A stretch of DNA of 64,000 nucleotides from Desulfonatronum thioautotrophicum. Lineage in GTDB: Bacteria > Desulfobacterota > Desulfovibrionia > Desulfovibrionales > Desulfonatronaceae. The position numbers and the translations under genes are program-made. Position 1 is the first letter of the stretch; each line of letters starts with the position of its first letter. Where the stretch lies: the NCBI RefSeq assembly GCF_000934745.1, contig NZ_JYNO01000001.1:558001-622000 (forward strand), given 5' to 3'. This document shows, piece after piece, positions 16,285 through 24,185 of this stretch. The notes beneath the pieces were generated by a model. It made no database searches. It saw only the letters and a list, made by a program, of their open reading frames with translations, and had not been told where the DNA came from.

Positions 16285-16476
16285 CTAGCGGAAAAAGCCC
16301 AGTATACCTAAAAAGCCCAGAAAACCCAGATAGCCGAGGTAGCGTAGCGGGCCGGGAGCGCCCCAGGCTCCGAACGCGGCAAAGGCGGCAAAGGCGCTGA
16401 ACATGGGTTTGAAGAATCCCAGCAGTCCGAGAACACCGAGAATACCCGAGAGTTGAATCATTCGACCGACTTCCAT
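16285..16476 (-). CDS. 63-aa Gly/Leu/Phe-rich small membrane protein
   Basis: The frame starts at the ATG at 16476, 7 nt after a perfect GGAGG and directly after the CDF exporter stop (TAATATG), and is translationally coupled to it. The product is almost entirely hydrophobic: a GILGVLGLLGFFKP segment, an Ala/Phe-rich middle (FSAFAAFAAFGAWG) and a C-terminal quasi-repeat LGYLGFLGFLGILGFF ending in Arg. Two short transmembrane helices are likely. I recognise no family. The coupling and strong ribosome-binding site argue that it is expressed, perhaps as an accessory subunit of the neighbouring transporters. Confidence 0.6.
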   Translation of the reverse strand: MEVGRMIQLSGILGVLGLLGFFKPMFSAFAAFAAFGAWGAPGPLRYLGYLGFLGFLGILGFFR

Positions 16477-16477
16477 A

Positions 16478-17446
16478 TTATCCTCCAATGGTTGGGCTGG
16501 GTTCATGCGGGGGGAGCTTCTGGTCGGAACCGTCATTGGCCACGCCGCCGATACAGTGACCGTCCCAGGAGGCATCATCTTCCATCGGCTCCACATGGAT
16601 GGTCAGACTGGCGTTGGCCAGTTGCGATTCCACCTGTTGTTCAATCTTGTCGCAGAGATCGTGGGCCTGCTGAACGCTGCATTTTCCGGGCAGCAGCAGG
16701 TGGACGTCGATGAACCGCCGTGATCCGGACTTGCGGGTGCGCAACCCGTGAAACGGGGCTTTCGGGGCCTGGGCCTGCAGAGCTGTGGTGATGATCTGGA
16801 TTTCCTCGGGCGGCAAGGTGTGGTCCATCAACCCCTCCCAGGAGCGGCGCAGGAGATCCACCCCGGAGCGCAGAATATTCACGGCAACGGCCATGGCGAT
16901 CAGCGAATCGAGGAAGAACCACTCCGCCGGAGTGACGAGGATCACGGCAATGCCCACGATCACCGCCAGGGAGGTCCAGACGTCGACCATCAGGTGCTTG
17001 GCTTCCCCTTCCAGGGCGATGCTGTCGTGCTTGCGCGCCCCGTGCATCAGGAGTCTGGCCGCACCCAGGTTGATGGCCGCGGCCAGGGCCAGCACGCCCA
17101 TGCCCCAGCCCAGGCTTTCCAGGGGGACCGGGGCGAACAACCTTTGCACCGCGGTAATGAAGATGGCTGCCGCGGCCACCAGGATCAGTGTTCCCTCGAC
17201 CCCGCTGGCGAAGTACTCCACTTTGTCATGGCCGTAGGTGTGCCGCTTATCAGCGGGCCGGGCCGCGATGAGCAGCGCGGTGAAGGCGATCAGTCCGGCC
17301 ACGAGGTTGATCACGGATTCCGCGGCGTCGGAAAAGATGCTCACCGATCCGGTCAGAAAGAACGCCCCGAACTTCAGGGCCATGGTCGCCAGGGAGGCGG
17401 CCACCGAGACCAGGGCGTATCGGGCCGGGGTCTTTAACAAGGACAT
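16478..17446 (-). CDS. Cation diffusion facilitator (CDF) family metal exporter
   Basis: A 322-residue CDF protein with six predicted helices and a cytoplasmic C-terminal domain (from about residue 200). Metal-site residues are visible in FSDAAESVINL (helix 2) and HTYGHDKVEYFASGVEG. CDF exporters swap Zn, Fe, Mn or Cd for protons. The H/D pattern fits the FieF/MntE side, but specificity is not certain. I use ATG 17446; a GTG at 17461 would add five residues. It heads the run of small protein, EamA and pirin genes. The C-terminus has an extra acidic tail ending PSPTIGG. Confidence 0.9.
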   Translation of the reverse strand: MSLLKTPARYALVSVAASLATMALKFGAFFLTGSVSIFSDAAESVINLVAGLIAFTALLIAARPADKRHTYGHDKVEYFASGVEGTLILVAAAAIFITAVQRLFAPVPLESLGWGMGVLALAAAINLGAARLLMHGARKHDSIALEGEAKHLMVDVWTSLAVIVGIAVILVTPAEWFFLDSLIAMAVAVNILRSGVDLLRRSWEGLMDHTLPPEEIQIITTALQAQAPKAPFHGLRTRKSGSRRFIDVHLLLPGKCSVQQAHDLCDKIEQQVESQLANASLTIHVEPMEDDASWDGHCIGGVANDGSDQKLPPHEPSPTIGG

Positions 17447-17645
17447 GGGCTTTCTGTACACGAAAATACGGTTAACTGTCGAATGAATTCAATTCTCAAC
17501 AGGTCTGCGGTTTTGTTGATCAATGCCGGCTGTCCGAAACGGTCAGGAAATGGTGCTTCCGTGCTGAAGATCGACAGGTGCCAACCTGGGTGATAGCATT
17601 TCAGGAATTCAGGACTCAGAACGCGAAAATGAGGAGGCGGAAGCC

Positions 17646-18407
17646 ATGCACGCACTACAGGGAAAGACCCTTTTGCTCACCGGCGCGTCCATGGGGATCG
17701 GACGGGCTTTGGCCGTGGCCTTGGCTGAGCAGGGGGTGCATCTGGTGATCAACGCCCGCAGCGAAGACCTGTTGCGGGAAACCCGGAAGATGTGCGGAAA
17801 AGTCGTTGGTGGAGCGGGCACCGAGGTCAGGGATATTGCCGGTGACGCCTCCAGTGCCGCCACCGTGCGAGCCATGCTGGAAGCGGCCCAGGAACTGGGC
17901 TCGTTTCACGGCTTCATTCACGCCGCCGGTATTCTGCACCCAGGACCCTTTGTCTGGGAACTGTCGGCGGAGGAATTTCTGGCAGTATTTCAGGCAAATG
18001 TCCTGGTGGCACATCAGTTGATTCGCGCCTGCCTGCCGGTGCTGCTGGAGCAGGGCAAGGGGCTGGCCGTTTTTTTCGGTTCCGGCGCCGCGGAAAAGAC
18101 CCAGCCGGGCATTGCCGCCTATTGCGCGGCCAAGGCGGCGGAGGAACATCTGGCCCGGCAGCTGGCCGCGGAGGCATCCCAGGTCACCTCCCTGATTTAC
18201 CGACCGGGTATTGTGGAGACGCGGATGCAGTCCCAGGCCCGGGAGTCCGTTGGTGGGGCTGCCGAGCAGCTCCAGGCCGTGTTTCGGCCATGGAAGGAGC
18301 AGGGCCAGTTGATGACCGCGGAAGAATCCGCCGCGGGCCTAGTCCGGCTGCTGGCCGCGGATTTGCCACGGCTGCACGGCAAGACCTGGGATATCCGGGA
18401 TCTCTAA
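17646..18407 (+). CDS. Short-chain dehydrogenase/reductase (SDR)
   Basis: A 253-residue classical SDR. The N-terminal dinucleotide-binding motif is TGASMGIGRALAV (about residues 13-25) and the active site has a Ser (GSGAAEKT) and YCAAK (about residue 158, YxxxK). The HAAG segment near residue 98 replaces the usual NNAG. These enzymes reduce or oxidise carbonyls with NAD(P)H. The substrate is unknown. The start follows GAGGAGG. It reads towards the metallophosphoesterase gene, 30 bp away, and may share its transcript. Confidence 0.9.
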   Translation: MHALQGKTLLLTGASMGIGRALAVALAEQGVHLVINARSEDLLRETRKMCGKVVGGAGTEVRDIAGDASSAATVRAMLEAAQELGSFHGFIHAAGILHPGPFVWELSAEEFLAVFQANVLVAHQLIRACLPVLLEQGKGLAVFFGSGAAEKTQPGIAAYCAAKAAEEHLARQLAAEASQVTSLIYRPGIVETRMQSQARESVGGAAEQLQAVFRPWKEQGQLMTAEESAAGLVRLLAADLPRLHGKTWDIRDL

Positions 18408-18437
18408 ACCGGCTGATTCCGGATTGAGACGGCAATC

Positions 18438-19178
18438 ATGCGCTTTGCAATACTCTCGGACATCCATGCCAACCTGGAGGCGTTTCAGGCCGTTCTGGAA
18501 GATCTGCACGCCCAGTCTTTAGCAGCGCCCATGGATGCCGTGGTCAGTCTGGGCGACGCCGTGGGTTACGGGCCGGATCCCAATGCCGTGGTTCAGCTGC
18601 TGCGCCGGGAAGGGTTTCGGTGTATTCAGGGCAACCATGAGCAGGGCGTGCTGTTTCCAGACAAGCGCGACTGGTTCAATCCCACCACCAGAAGAACCCT
18701 GGAAATCACCCTGGGGTTGCTGACGCCCGAGACCCAGGCGGAACTGCGGACTTGGCCCGTGGCCCTGGAAGAAGAGACCTTCCTCGCGGTGCATGGCTGT
18801 CCGCCGGACGATCCTTTCGATTACCTCTTTGAGTACGAACCGGAGACCCTGCCAAAACTGTTTGCCGCATTTTCCCACAAAATTTGTTTTGTCGGCCATA
18901 CCCACATGCTTCATTTGGCTTCCTGGACCGGCAGCGCGGCCACGCTGGATGAAATCGGGCCCGGCGTAATACAGCTGGAGGAGGATCGTCGCTACATCGT
19001 CAATGTGGGCAGCGTGGGTCAACCCCGGGACGGAACTCTCTCGGCCAAGTACGTGGTCTGGGATGCCAAGCAGACCATGCTGGACGTGCGCGCCGTGCCC
19101 TATGACCCAAAACCAACCATTGCCAAGATCGAAGCCGCCGGATTTCCGGAAATCAATATCCGACACTTGCGGGGGTGA
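18438..19178 (+). CDS. Metallophosphoesterase (calcineurin-like), possible phosphoprotein phosphatase
   Basis: A 246-residue protein with the full metal-site set of the calcineurin-like family: SDIHANLEAF at the N-terminus, GDAVGYGPDP (about residue 37), GNHEQG (about residue 60) and GHTHM (about residue 153), plus a late GSVGQPRDG. It resembles YfcE/DUF2437-like and diadenosine-polyphosphatase-like enzymes. Its last codons overlap the GTG start of a Ser/Thr kinase gene (GTGA), so the two are coupled. A kinase-phosphatase signalling pair is a reasonable inference but not proven. Confidence 0.9.
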   Translation: MRFAILSDIHANLEAFQAVLEDLHAQSLAAPMDAVVSLGDAVGYGPDPNAVVQLLRREGFRCIQGNHEQGVLFPDKRDWFNPTTRRTLEITLGLLTPETQAELRTWPVALEEETFLAVHGCPPDDPFDYLFEYEPETLPKLFAAFSHKICFVGHTHMLHLASWTGSAATLDEIGPGVIQLEEDRRYIVNVGSVGQPRDGTLSAKYVVWDAKQTMLDVRAVPYDPKPTIAKIEAAGFPEINIRHLRG

Positions 19179-20530
19179 CCGTGCGCGCCATTGACGGCCA
19201 TGTGATTCTGGGGCTCCTGGGACAGGGCGGGATGAGTCGGGTGTTCAAGGTTCGTTCGGCCCTGGACGGCCGAATCTGCGCCCTGAAACTGCTGCGTCCC
19301 CACCCGCACCTGGTGGATCTGCTGGGTATGGAGGAGATTCAGCGGCGGTTCAGCTTTGAAGCCGAGGGCCTGGCTGGCACGGATCACCCCCATGTGGTCC
19401 GCCTCAAGGGACAGCAGCTGGAGGGAGCGCAGTGGTATGTCCTTCTCGAGTATCATTGCCGCACCGTGGGCGAATGGATCGGTGAAAGCCCCCTGGTGGA
19501 AGAGCCCAGTCGCCCAGTGCGTCCGGATCTGGCTCTGACCGTGGCCCGGCAAACGACTTCGGCCTTGGACGTACTGCATGGCCGGGGACTGGTGCATCGG
19601 GACGTCAAACCGGCAAACCTGCTTCTGGACGGCCAAAGACGAGTGAAGCTGGCTGATTTCGGCCTGTCCAAGTTGCGTGGCGAGCGGGAAGTCCGCCCGA
19701 GTCAACTGATGGTCGGCAGCCCGTTCTACGCCCCTCCGGAACAGGAGCGCCGCCCGGAAGACGTGGACCAGCGCGCGGACTGGTACGCCTTGGGCGTGAT
19801 CCTCTACCGGATGATCTCCGGAAGGCTGCCGGAGGAGCAGCCGGACTGGTCGCCGATTACCCGGGAGTTCGGTTCTGAAGGAAGCCGCTTCATGGCTCGG
19901 ATAATGGCTTCGCAGCCGGACCAGCGCCCTACCCGGGCCGCCGATATTCTGGCCGGTCTGGACACCATGGAAGGATACTGGCGCAATCACCGGGAGGCTG
20001 TGTGTCGGCTGCGCTGGGAAGCGCACGCCCAGTCCGCTCGCCGGGAAGATCATGCCGGAGAGCTGCGCGAGCAGCCGCTCAAGGTCAGCTCTCACGCGGC
20101 TCGCAACGTCTTTGCCGTGGATGACTTGTGGCGACCGGTGCGCCGATTGGCCAGGCGGTATCTGGAGGAGGGGGGAACGGTTCGGGATGCGGTCTCGGGC
20201 CGGATCTGGCAGCAGGCCGGCTCTGCCGAGTCCCTGGAGTGGACCGATGCCCTGGAGCATGTTCAATGGCTGAACCAGAAGCGCTGGGCGGGGCGCTCGA
20301 CCTGGCGACTGCCCACGGTGGAGGAACTGCTCACCCTGTTGGAGCCGGAGGCCCCGTTGGACGACTTCTGCTTGCAACCCTTGTTCGATCGCCGTCAATC
20401 AAGGCTCTGGAGCGCGGACCGCCGAACCTTCATCGCCGCCTGGATCGTGGATGTGGAATCCGGCTACCTGGGCTGGCAGGATTTCACCTGCCCGGCCTTC
20501 GTCCGCGCGGTCAGCAGCGTCCGGGATTGA
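19175..20530 (+). CDS. Hanks-type Ser/Thr protein kinase with C-terminal DUF1566/Lcl-like domain
   Basis: A 451-residue soluble kinase starting at GTG 19175. Kinase features in order: glycine loop GQGGMSRVFKV (about residue 13), Lys in ICALKLLRP, catalytic loop HRDVKPANLLLD (about residue 143) and DFG in LADFGLS. After the kinase domain ends near residue 270, a linker leads to a DUF1566-type domain (TVRDAVSGRIWQQ, then WRLPTVEELLTLLEP, about residues 320-450), usually found outside kinases as a surface or adhesion module. There is no transmembrane segment. It overlaps the upstream phosphoesterase gene by 4 nt. Kinase assignment firm. Confidence 0.92.
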   Translation: MTVRAIDGHVILGLLGQGGMSRVFKVRSALDGRICALKLLRPHPHLVDLLGMEEIQRRFSFEAEGLAGTDHPHVVRLKGQQLEGAQWYVLLEYHCRTVGEWIGESPLVEEPSRPVRPDLALTVARQTTSALDVLHGRGLVHRDVKPANLLLDGQRRVKLADFGLSKLRGEREVRPSQLMVGSPFYAPPEQERRPEDVDQRADWYALGVILYRMISGRLPEEQPDWSPITREFGSEGSRFMARIMASQPDQRPTRAADILAGLDTMEGYWRNHREAVCRLRWEAHAQSARREDHAGELREQPLKVSSHAARNVFAVDDLWRPVRRLARRYLEEGGTVRDAVSGRIWQQAGSAESLEWTDALEHVQWLNQKRWAGRSTWRLPTVEELLTLLEPEAPLDDFCLQPLFDRRQSRLWSADRRTFIAAWIVDVESGYLGWQDFTCPAFVRAVSSVRD

Positions 20531-20580
20531 GACCGATTTTCCGCGGAGCTTCTCGCCTACCGCGCGGGAGGTGAAAACAT

Positions 20581-20916
20581 ATGAAGACAGTTCGCGTGAC
20601 GATTGATCCGAATTGCCCCGAAACATTGCCGCTCGGGCGGGTTGACATGCATCGCCTGGATTCAACAACCGAGGCGGAAGTCATGGAGCAGCAACAAGAG
20701 GATGAACAGGAAGCCTTGCGGGAAGCGGCCCTGTTTGTGCGGCAGGTCCGAAAGCGGCTGGGCTTGAGTCAGGCGGAATTTTCCAGGCGCATCGAGGTTC
20801 CCGTTGCAACGATCCGAAATTGGGAACAGGGCAAGTACCGTCCGACCGGCGCTGCCAAAACGCTGCTTAAGGTTCTCAATAAAGCACCTGAAACCGCTCT
20901 GGAAGCGCTACGTTGA
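20581..20916 (+). CDS. HTH (XRE-type) antitoxin-like transcriptional regulator
   Basis: A 111-residue protein with a C-terminal Cro/C1-type helix-turn-helix: VRKRLGLSQAEFSRR, then VPVATIRNWEQGKYRPTG (about residues 57-92). The acidic N-terminal 50 residues resemble the toxin-binding part of HigA/NadS-type antitoxins. The ATG follows GGGAGGTGAAAAC, a strong Shine-Dalgarno. No toxin gene flanks it: the upstream gene is the kinase and the downstream gene is a convergent peptidase. It is therefore either an orphan antitoxin or a plain regulator. Confidence 0.8.
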   Translation: MKTVRVTIDPNCPETLPLGRVDMHRLDSTTEAEVMEQQQEDEQEALREAALFVRQVRKRLGLSQAEFSRRIEVPVATIRNWEQGKYRPTGAAKTLLKVLNKAPETALEALR

Positions 20917-20946
20917 GGAAAACGAGGAAGCCCTGGAAAGTCCGAA

Positions 20947-21885
20947 TTATTCCAGCAGCGGAAGTGGATCGACCCACATTCCGAGAATGCTCAGTCCGAA
21001 GTGCAGATGCGGTCCGGTGACCCGGCCCGTTGCTCCGATTTTGCCGATGGTCTGCCCGGCGACAACCTGATCCCCTTCCTGGACCGTGATCTCGGAAAGA
21101 TGGATGTACTGGGTCACCACGCCCAAGCCGTGATCAATATACACGGATCGACCGGCAAAGTAATGATCCCCGGTCAGCACCACCTTCCCGTTGCTGAAGG
21201 CCCGCACCGGGGTGCCCTCCGCACCGCGCAGATCCACCCCGCGATGGGGAGCCCTGGGCTGGTCGTTAAGAAACCGTCGCAGGCCGAATGCGCTGGAAAC
21301 GCTGCCCTGGACCGGTCGCACAAAAGGCTCCTGCCAATGTTTTGCAGGTGTCACCCTCTCAAGGGCCGCCCGGGCCGCCCGGCGTTCCTGTTCGATTCTG
21401 GGCATCAGCGAGGCGTCCGGGGAGACCATTTCCCGATTGACCCGCAGGCGCTGCTCCGGAAATGTGCGGGCCTGGATCTGAATCTCGTGGAGAAACGACT
21501 GTCGGCCATTTGGCATGACAACGAAACCGGTGAGCTGATGAGTTCCGGGAGGCGTCTCCAGGTCAACGCCCAGCAGGATGGTTACGTCCGAGGCCCAGTG
21601 AGCGTTGCCGGGAGGGAAGAATTGGAGGTCCTTGCCCAGCCAGCTCAGATGCACGCCTTCCATATGCTTTGCTCCGGAAAAATGAACCTGGAAGGGCAGA
21701 CCCACGCCAACCTGGTCTGGTACCTGGAGATGGAACTGGGACTGATCGCGGCCTTGGCCCGGAGAAAGAGCCTGAGCCGGTGCTCCGCTGAGCCAGCCCA
21801 GAAAAAAACACAAGCCCACTGCGGCAATCTTGGCCCGGACCAGCCATTTTGCTCTTTGCTGCCAATTCATTTTTGTCTCTTGCAT
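20947..21885 (-). CDS. M23-family (LytM) peptidoglycan endopeptidase, exported
   Basis: A cell-wall metallopeptidase of about 312 residues. A signal anchor (AKIAAVGLCFFLGWLSGAPAQA) is followed by an Ig-like/Csa1-type middle. The C-terminal LytM domain has both zinc motifs, HRGVDLRG (HxxxD) and GPHLHFGL (HxH), and the strand GLGVVTQYIHLSEI between them, so it is likely active. The first plausible start after the xseA stop is ATG 21885 (8 nt downstream), with ATG 21870 as alternative; the longer frame up to 21984 overlaps xseA and is not needed. It is cotranscribed with xseA. Confidence 0.9.
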   Translation of the reverse strand: MQETKMNWQQRAKWLVRAKIAAVGLCFFLGWLSGAPAQALSPGQGRDQSQFHLQVPDQVGVGLPFQVHFSGAKHMEGVHLSWLGKDLQFFPPGNAHWASDVTILLGVDLETPPGTHQLTGFVVMPNGRQSFLHEIQIQARTFPEQRLRVNREMVSPDASLMPRIEQERRAARAALERVTPAKHWQEPFVRPVQGSVSSAFGLRRFLNDQPRAPHRGVDLRGAEGTPVRAFSNGKVVLTGDHYFAGRSVYIDHGLGVVTQYIHLSEITVQEGDQVVAGQTIGKIGATGRVTGPHLHFGLSILGMWVDPLPLLE

Positions 21886-21892
21886 GTGTTGC

Positions 21893-23236
21893 TCACTCTT
21901 GCTTGGTTTCCATAACCCGGGCAACGACCGAACCGGTTCGGGGCATGATGCGCACAACGTCGTTCTCCCGCACGTCTCGGGCATCCCTCAAGTAGCGGCC
22001 GGTACGTTCCGACTGCACGAGGCAAAAGCCCTTTTCCAGGGGGCGCTCCGGGTTGAGGTTGTTCATGGCGGTTTCCAATTTGGCCAGCTCGTGTTCTCCG
22101 CGGAGCAGGGCTTGTCTGCCGGCGGCAAGCAGCGGCTGGACGCATTGATCCAATCGGCTCTGCCAGGCCGACCAGACCCGGCCATCCAGTGCCCTGGTCA
22201 GATTCGTCTGGGTCTGGAGCAGGGCGGAGCGGCGCTGCTGGAGCATGGCGAGTCCGCATCGGGCCAGATCCCGCTCCAGCCTTTCCAGTCGTTCCACAGC
22301 CCGCAACACCCGGACCCTGGGGGAGAGCCAGGACAGGGCTTTTGACTGTCCGGTGAGCAGGGCCTCCTTGCGGCGCAGCAGTTCCCGGGTGGCGACCATG
22401 AGACGGTTTTCCAACTCATCAACGGCCTGGGCCAGTTCCCGTCGCTCCGGCCACAAGAGTTGAGCCGCGTGGCTGGGCGTGGCGGCGCGGACATCCGCGG
22501 TCAGATCGGCAATGGTGGTGTCCACCTCGTGGCCGATGCCCGTGAGTATGGGGATTTCAGAGAGAAAGAGCGCCCTGGCCAGGTCCTCGTTGTTGAAGGC
22601 CCAGAGGTCTTCCAGGGAGCCGCCGCCGCGGATCAGGACGATCACCTCGGCCCAGGCTTGGGCATTGGTCGTTTGCACGGCCTGGATGATCTGTCCGGAG
22701 GCCTGCTCGCCCTGAACCAGGGCGGGGTGGACGCGGATGGACGCGCCGAATCCGCGCTCTCCGGCCAGACGTAAAAAATCTTGCAGTGCCGCGCTACCTG
22801 GGGCGGTGATCACCGCGACCCTCTGGGGGTGGGGCGGCAAGGTCCGTTTGCGGGCCGGATCAAAATAGCCATCCTCGGCCATGCGCTTTTTCAGGGCCTC
22901 GAAAGCCATGTACAGCGCCCCCAGCCCCTGGTCTTGGATCATCTCCACGACAAGCTGGTACGCTCCTCGCGGAGCGTACACGGTCAGCCGTCCAACGCAG
23001 ACCACCTTCTGCCCATCGGCCAGGGATTCCCTGACCGCCTCGGGCTGCCATTGCTGGGACTTGAACCACACCGCACCCAGCGTGGCCTCGGTGTCCTTCA
23101 AGGTGAAATAGATGTGACCGGACCCCGGCCGGGCCAGATTGGAGATCTGCCCACGCACCCAAACCAGCGGAAATTCCCCTTCCAGCGTGGCCTTCACCGC
23201 CAGGGTCAGCTCGCGAACACTGAATATGTGGGGCAT
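21893..23236 (-). CDS. xseA: Exodeoxyribonuclease VII large subunit
   Basis: A 447-residue XseA, catalytic subunit of the single-strand exonuclease ExoVII. An N-terminal OB fold (FPLVWVRGQISNLARPGSGHIYFTLKD) is followed by the Exonuc_VII_L core, with HPQRVAVITAPGSAALQDFL, RGGGSLEDLWAFNNE and GHEVDTTIADLTADVRAATP, and a coiled-coil C-terminus. Length is normal for the family. The small subunit xseB is not in this window. HepT/MntA genes separate it from proS upstream, by only 3 bp from the HepT stop, and the M23 peptidase follows. Confidence 0.97.
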   Translation of the reverse strand: MPHIFSVRELTLAVKATLEGEFPLVWVRGQISNLARPGSGHIYFTLKDTEATLGAVWFKSQQWQPEAVRESLADGQKVVCVGRLTVYAPRGAYQLVVEMIQDQGLGALYMAFEALKKRMAEDGYFDPARKRTLPPHPQRVAVITAPGSAALQDFLRLAGERGFGASIRVHPALVQGEQASGQIIQAVQTTNAQAWAEVIVLIRGGGSLEDLWAFNNEDLARALFLSEIPILTGIGHEVDTTIADLTADVRAATPSHAAQLLWPERRELAQAVDELENRLMVATRELLRRKEALLTGQSKALSWLSPRVRVLRAVERLERLERDLARCGLAMLQQRRSALLQTQTNLTRALDGRVWSAWQSRLDQCVQPLLAAGRQALLRGEHELAKLETAMNNLNPERPLEKGFCLVQSERTGRYLRDARDVRENDVVRIMPRTGSVVARVMETKQE

Positions 23237-23239
23237 GGG

Positions 23240-23722
23240 TCAGGTTTGGAGCCGCGGTTCATGGGGAATCGGCTGGTCCATTTTGTCGGGATTGGCGCGA
23301 ATCCATTGGAGCATCGCGTCCAAGAGTCGTTCCACGTCATCAATATGGTCCCGGCAAATCCGAAACAATTCTTCGTCGTCGATTTCACTGTAGAAATGTG
23401 TCAGTCTGTTTCTGTAACCGGCCAGGACGCGGAGCAGGTCGCGATGCGAGACGGAAAGAACGCCGCATTCGCCCAAGGTGACCGCGATCTGTTTGTATTC
23501 CAGGCTGGGTTGGCCAAAGACTTTGGCCGTGATGTGTCGCCCAAGATCGAACAGTGCCTCCAGAGCCCGGCGCAGATTGGATTCCGCGGCAGCGGCATTA
23601 CGTGGATCCTGAAAAAAATGCTCCCTGGTGTGCAACGGCAATTCCCGGATTCTGGTGAGCATTTTTCTGACCCACTCAACCCGGGAGAGCACGACGGAGG
23701 AGCGCATCTTATCCGGCGACAT
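23240..23722 (-). CDS. HepT-like HEPN-domain toxin (DUF86)
   Basis: A 160-residue HEPN protein. The catalytic RNase motif Rx4HxY is seen in YRNRLTHFYSEID (about residue 110), as in HepT. The start at 23722 (MSPDKMRSS) overlaps the MntA-like gene by 14 nt. In known pairs HepT is an RNase toxin and MntA neutralises it by AMPylating a Tyr near this motif. The protein is somewhat longer than usual and ends IPHEPRLQT. It sits between proS and xseA, inserted in an otherwise housekeeping operon. Confidence 0.85.
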   Translation of the reverse strand: MSPDKMRSSVVLSRVEWVRKMLTRIRELPLHTREHFFQDPRNAAAAESNLRRALEALFDLGRHITAKVFGQPSLEYKQIAVTLGECGVLSVSHRDLLRVLAGYRNRLTHFYSEIDDEELFRICRDHIDDVERLLDAMLQWIRANPDKMDQPIPHEPRLQT

Positions 23723-24152
23723 GATCAGCCTCCGGTTGAAGCATTCGTTGAATGCGCTCCCGCTGAAACGGGAGCAGATCACCGGCCCGCGCCAACACAT
23801 GGAGTTCTGTTTCCGCCTCCTGATCTTCGTCCCGGCAATAGACCCGCTCCCCCTGGACGATATCAACGGCCAGGAACGGATCACAACGCCAAACGTCCAC
23901 CACGTCGACCCGATCTACGCCCAGGATATCCTCCAAAGCCATGCCCAGACGGATCATGCCGCGCAAATCCGGCCGCGCGCCGTCTCGAAAGGTCACGCCC
24001 ACATCCACGTCGGATCCCGGATGCTCGACCACGGCTTGGTCTCCCCGCAGCCTGGAGGCCATTTCCACGGCCCGACTGCCGAAAAAGTAGACCGCGTTCA
24101 CACCGTAACGCTCGGCCAATGCGGACATGTCTTCAGCAAGCTTTGTCGTCAT
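23709..24152 (-). CDS. MntA-like nucleotidyltransferase antitoxin
   Basis: A 147-residue minimal nucleotidyltransferase. The active-site signature is complete: FFGSRAVE (about residues 24-31) and then GSDVDVG (about residue 46), with a further Asp in VDVVDVW for the third carboxylate. In HepT/MntA systems this enzyme AMPylates the HEPN toxin. The order (antitoxin first) and overlap with HepT support this. The segment ASRLRGDQAVVEHP between the GS and DxD parts is a little long, which is common in this group. It starts 34 bp downstream of the proS stop. Confidence 0.85.
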   Translation of the reverse strand: MTTKLAEDMSALAERYGVNAVYFFGSRAVEMASRLRGDQAVVEHPGSDVDVGVTFRDGARPDLRGMIRLGMALEDILGVDRVDVVDVWRCDPFLAVDIVQGERVYCRDEDQEAETELHVLARAGDLLPFQRERIQRMLQPEADHVAG

Positions 24153-24185
24153 TCCGGATGCCGCCTTGTCCCTGAACGGAATGAT

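Noticed and set aside
16290-16340. Short repeated AAAAGCCCAG-like units that might suggest a CRISPR or minisatellite
   Set aside because: They are imperfect, spacerless and encode the Gly/Leu/Phe repeat of the small membrane protein.
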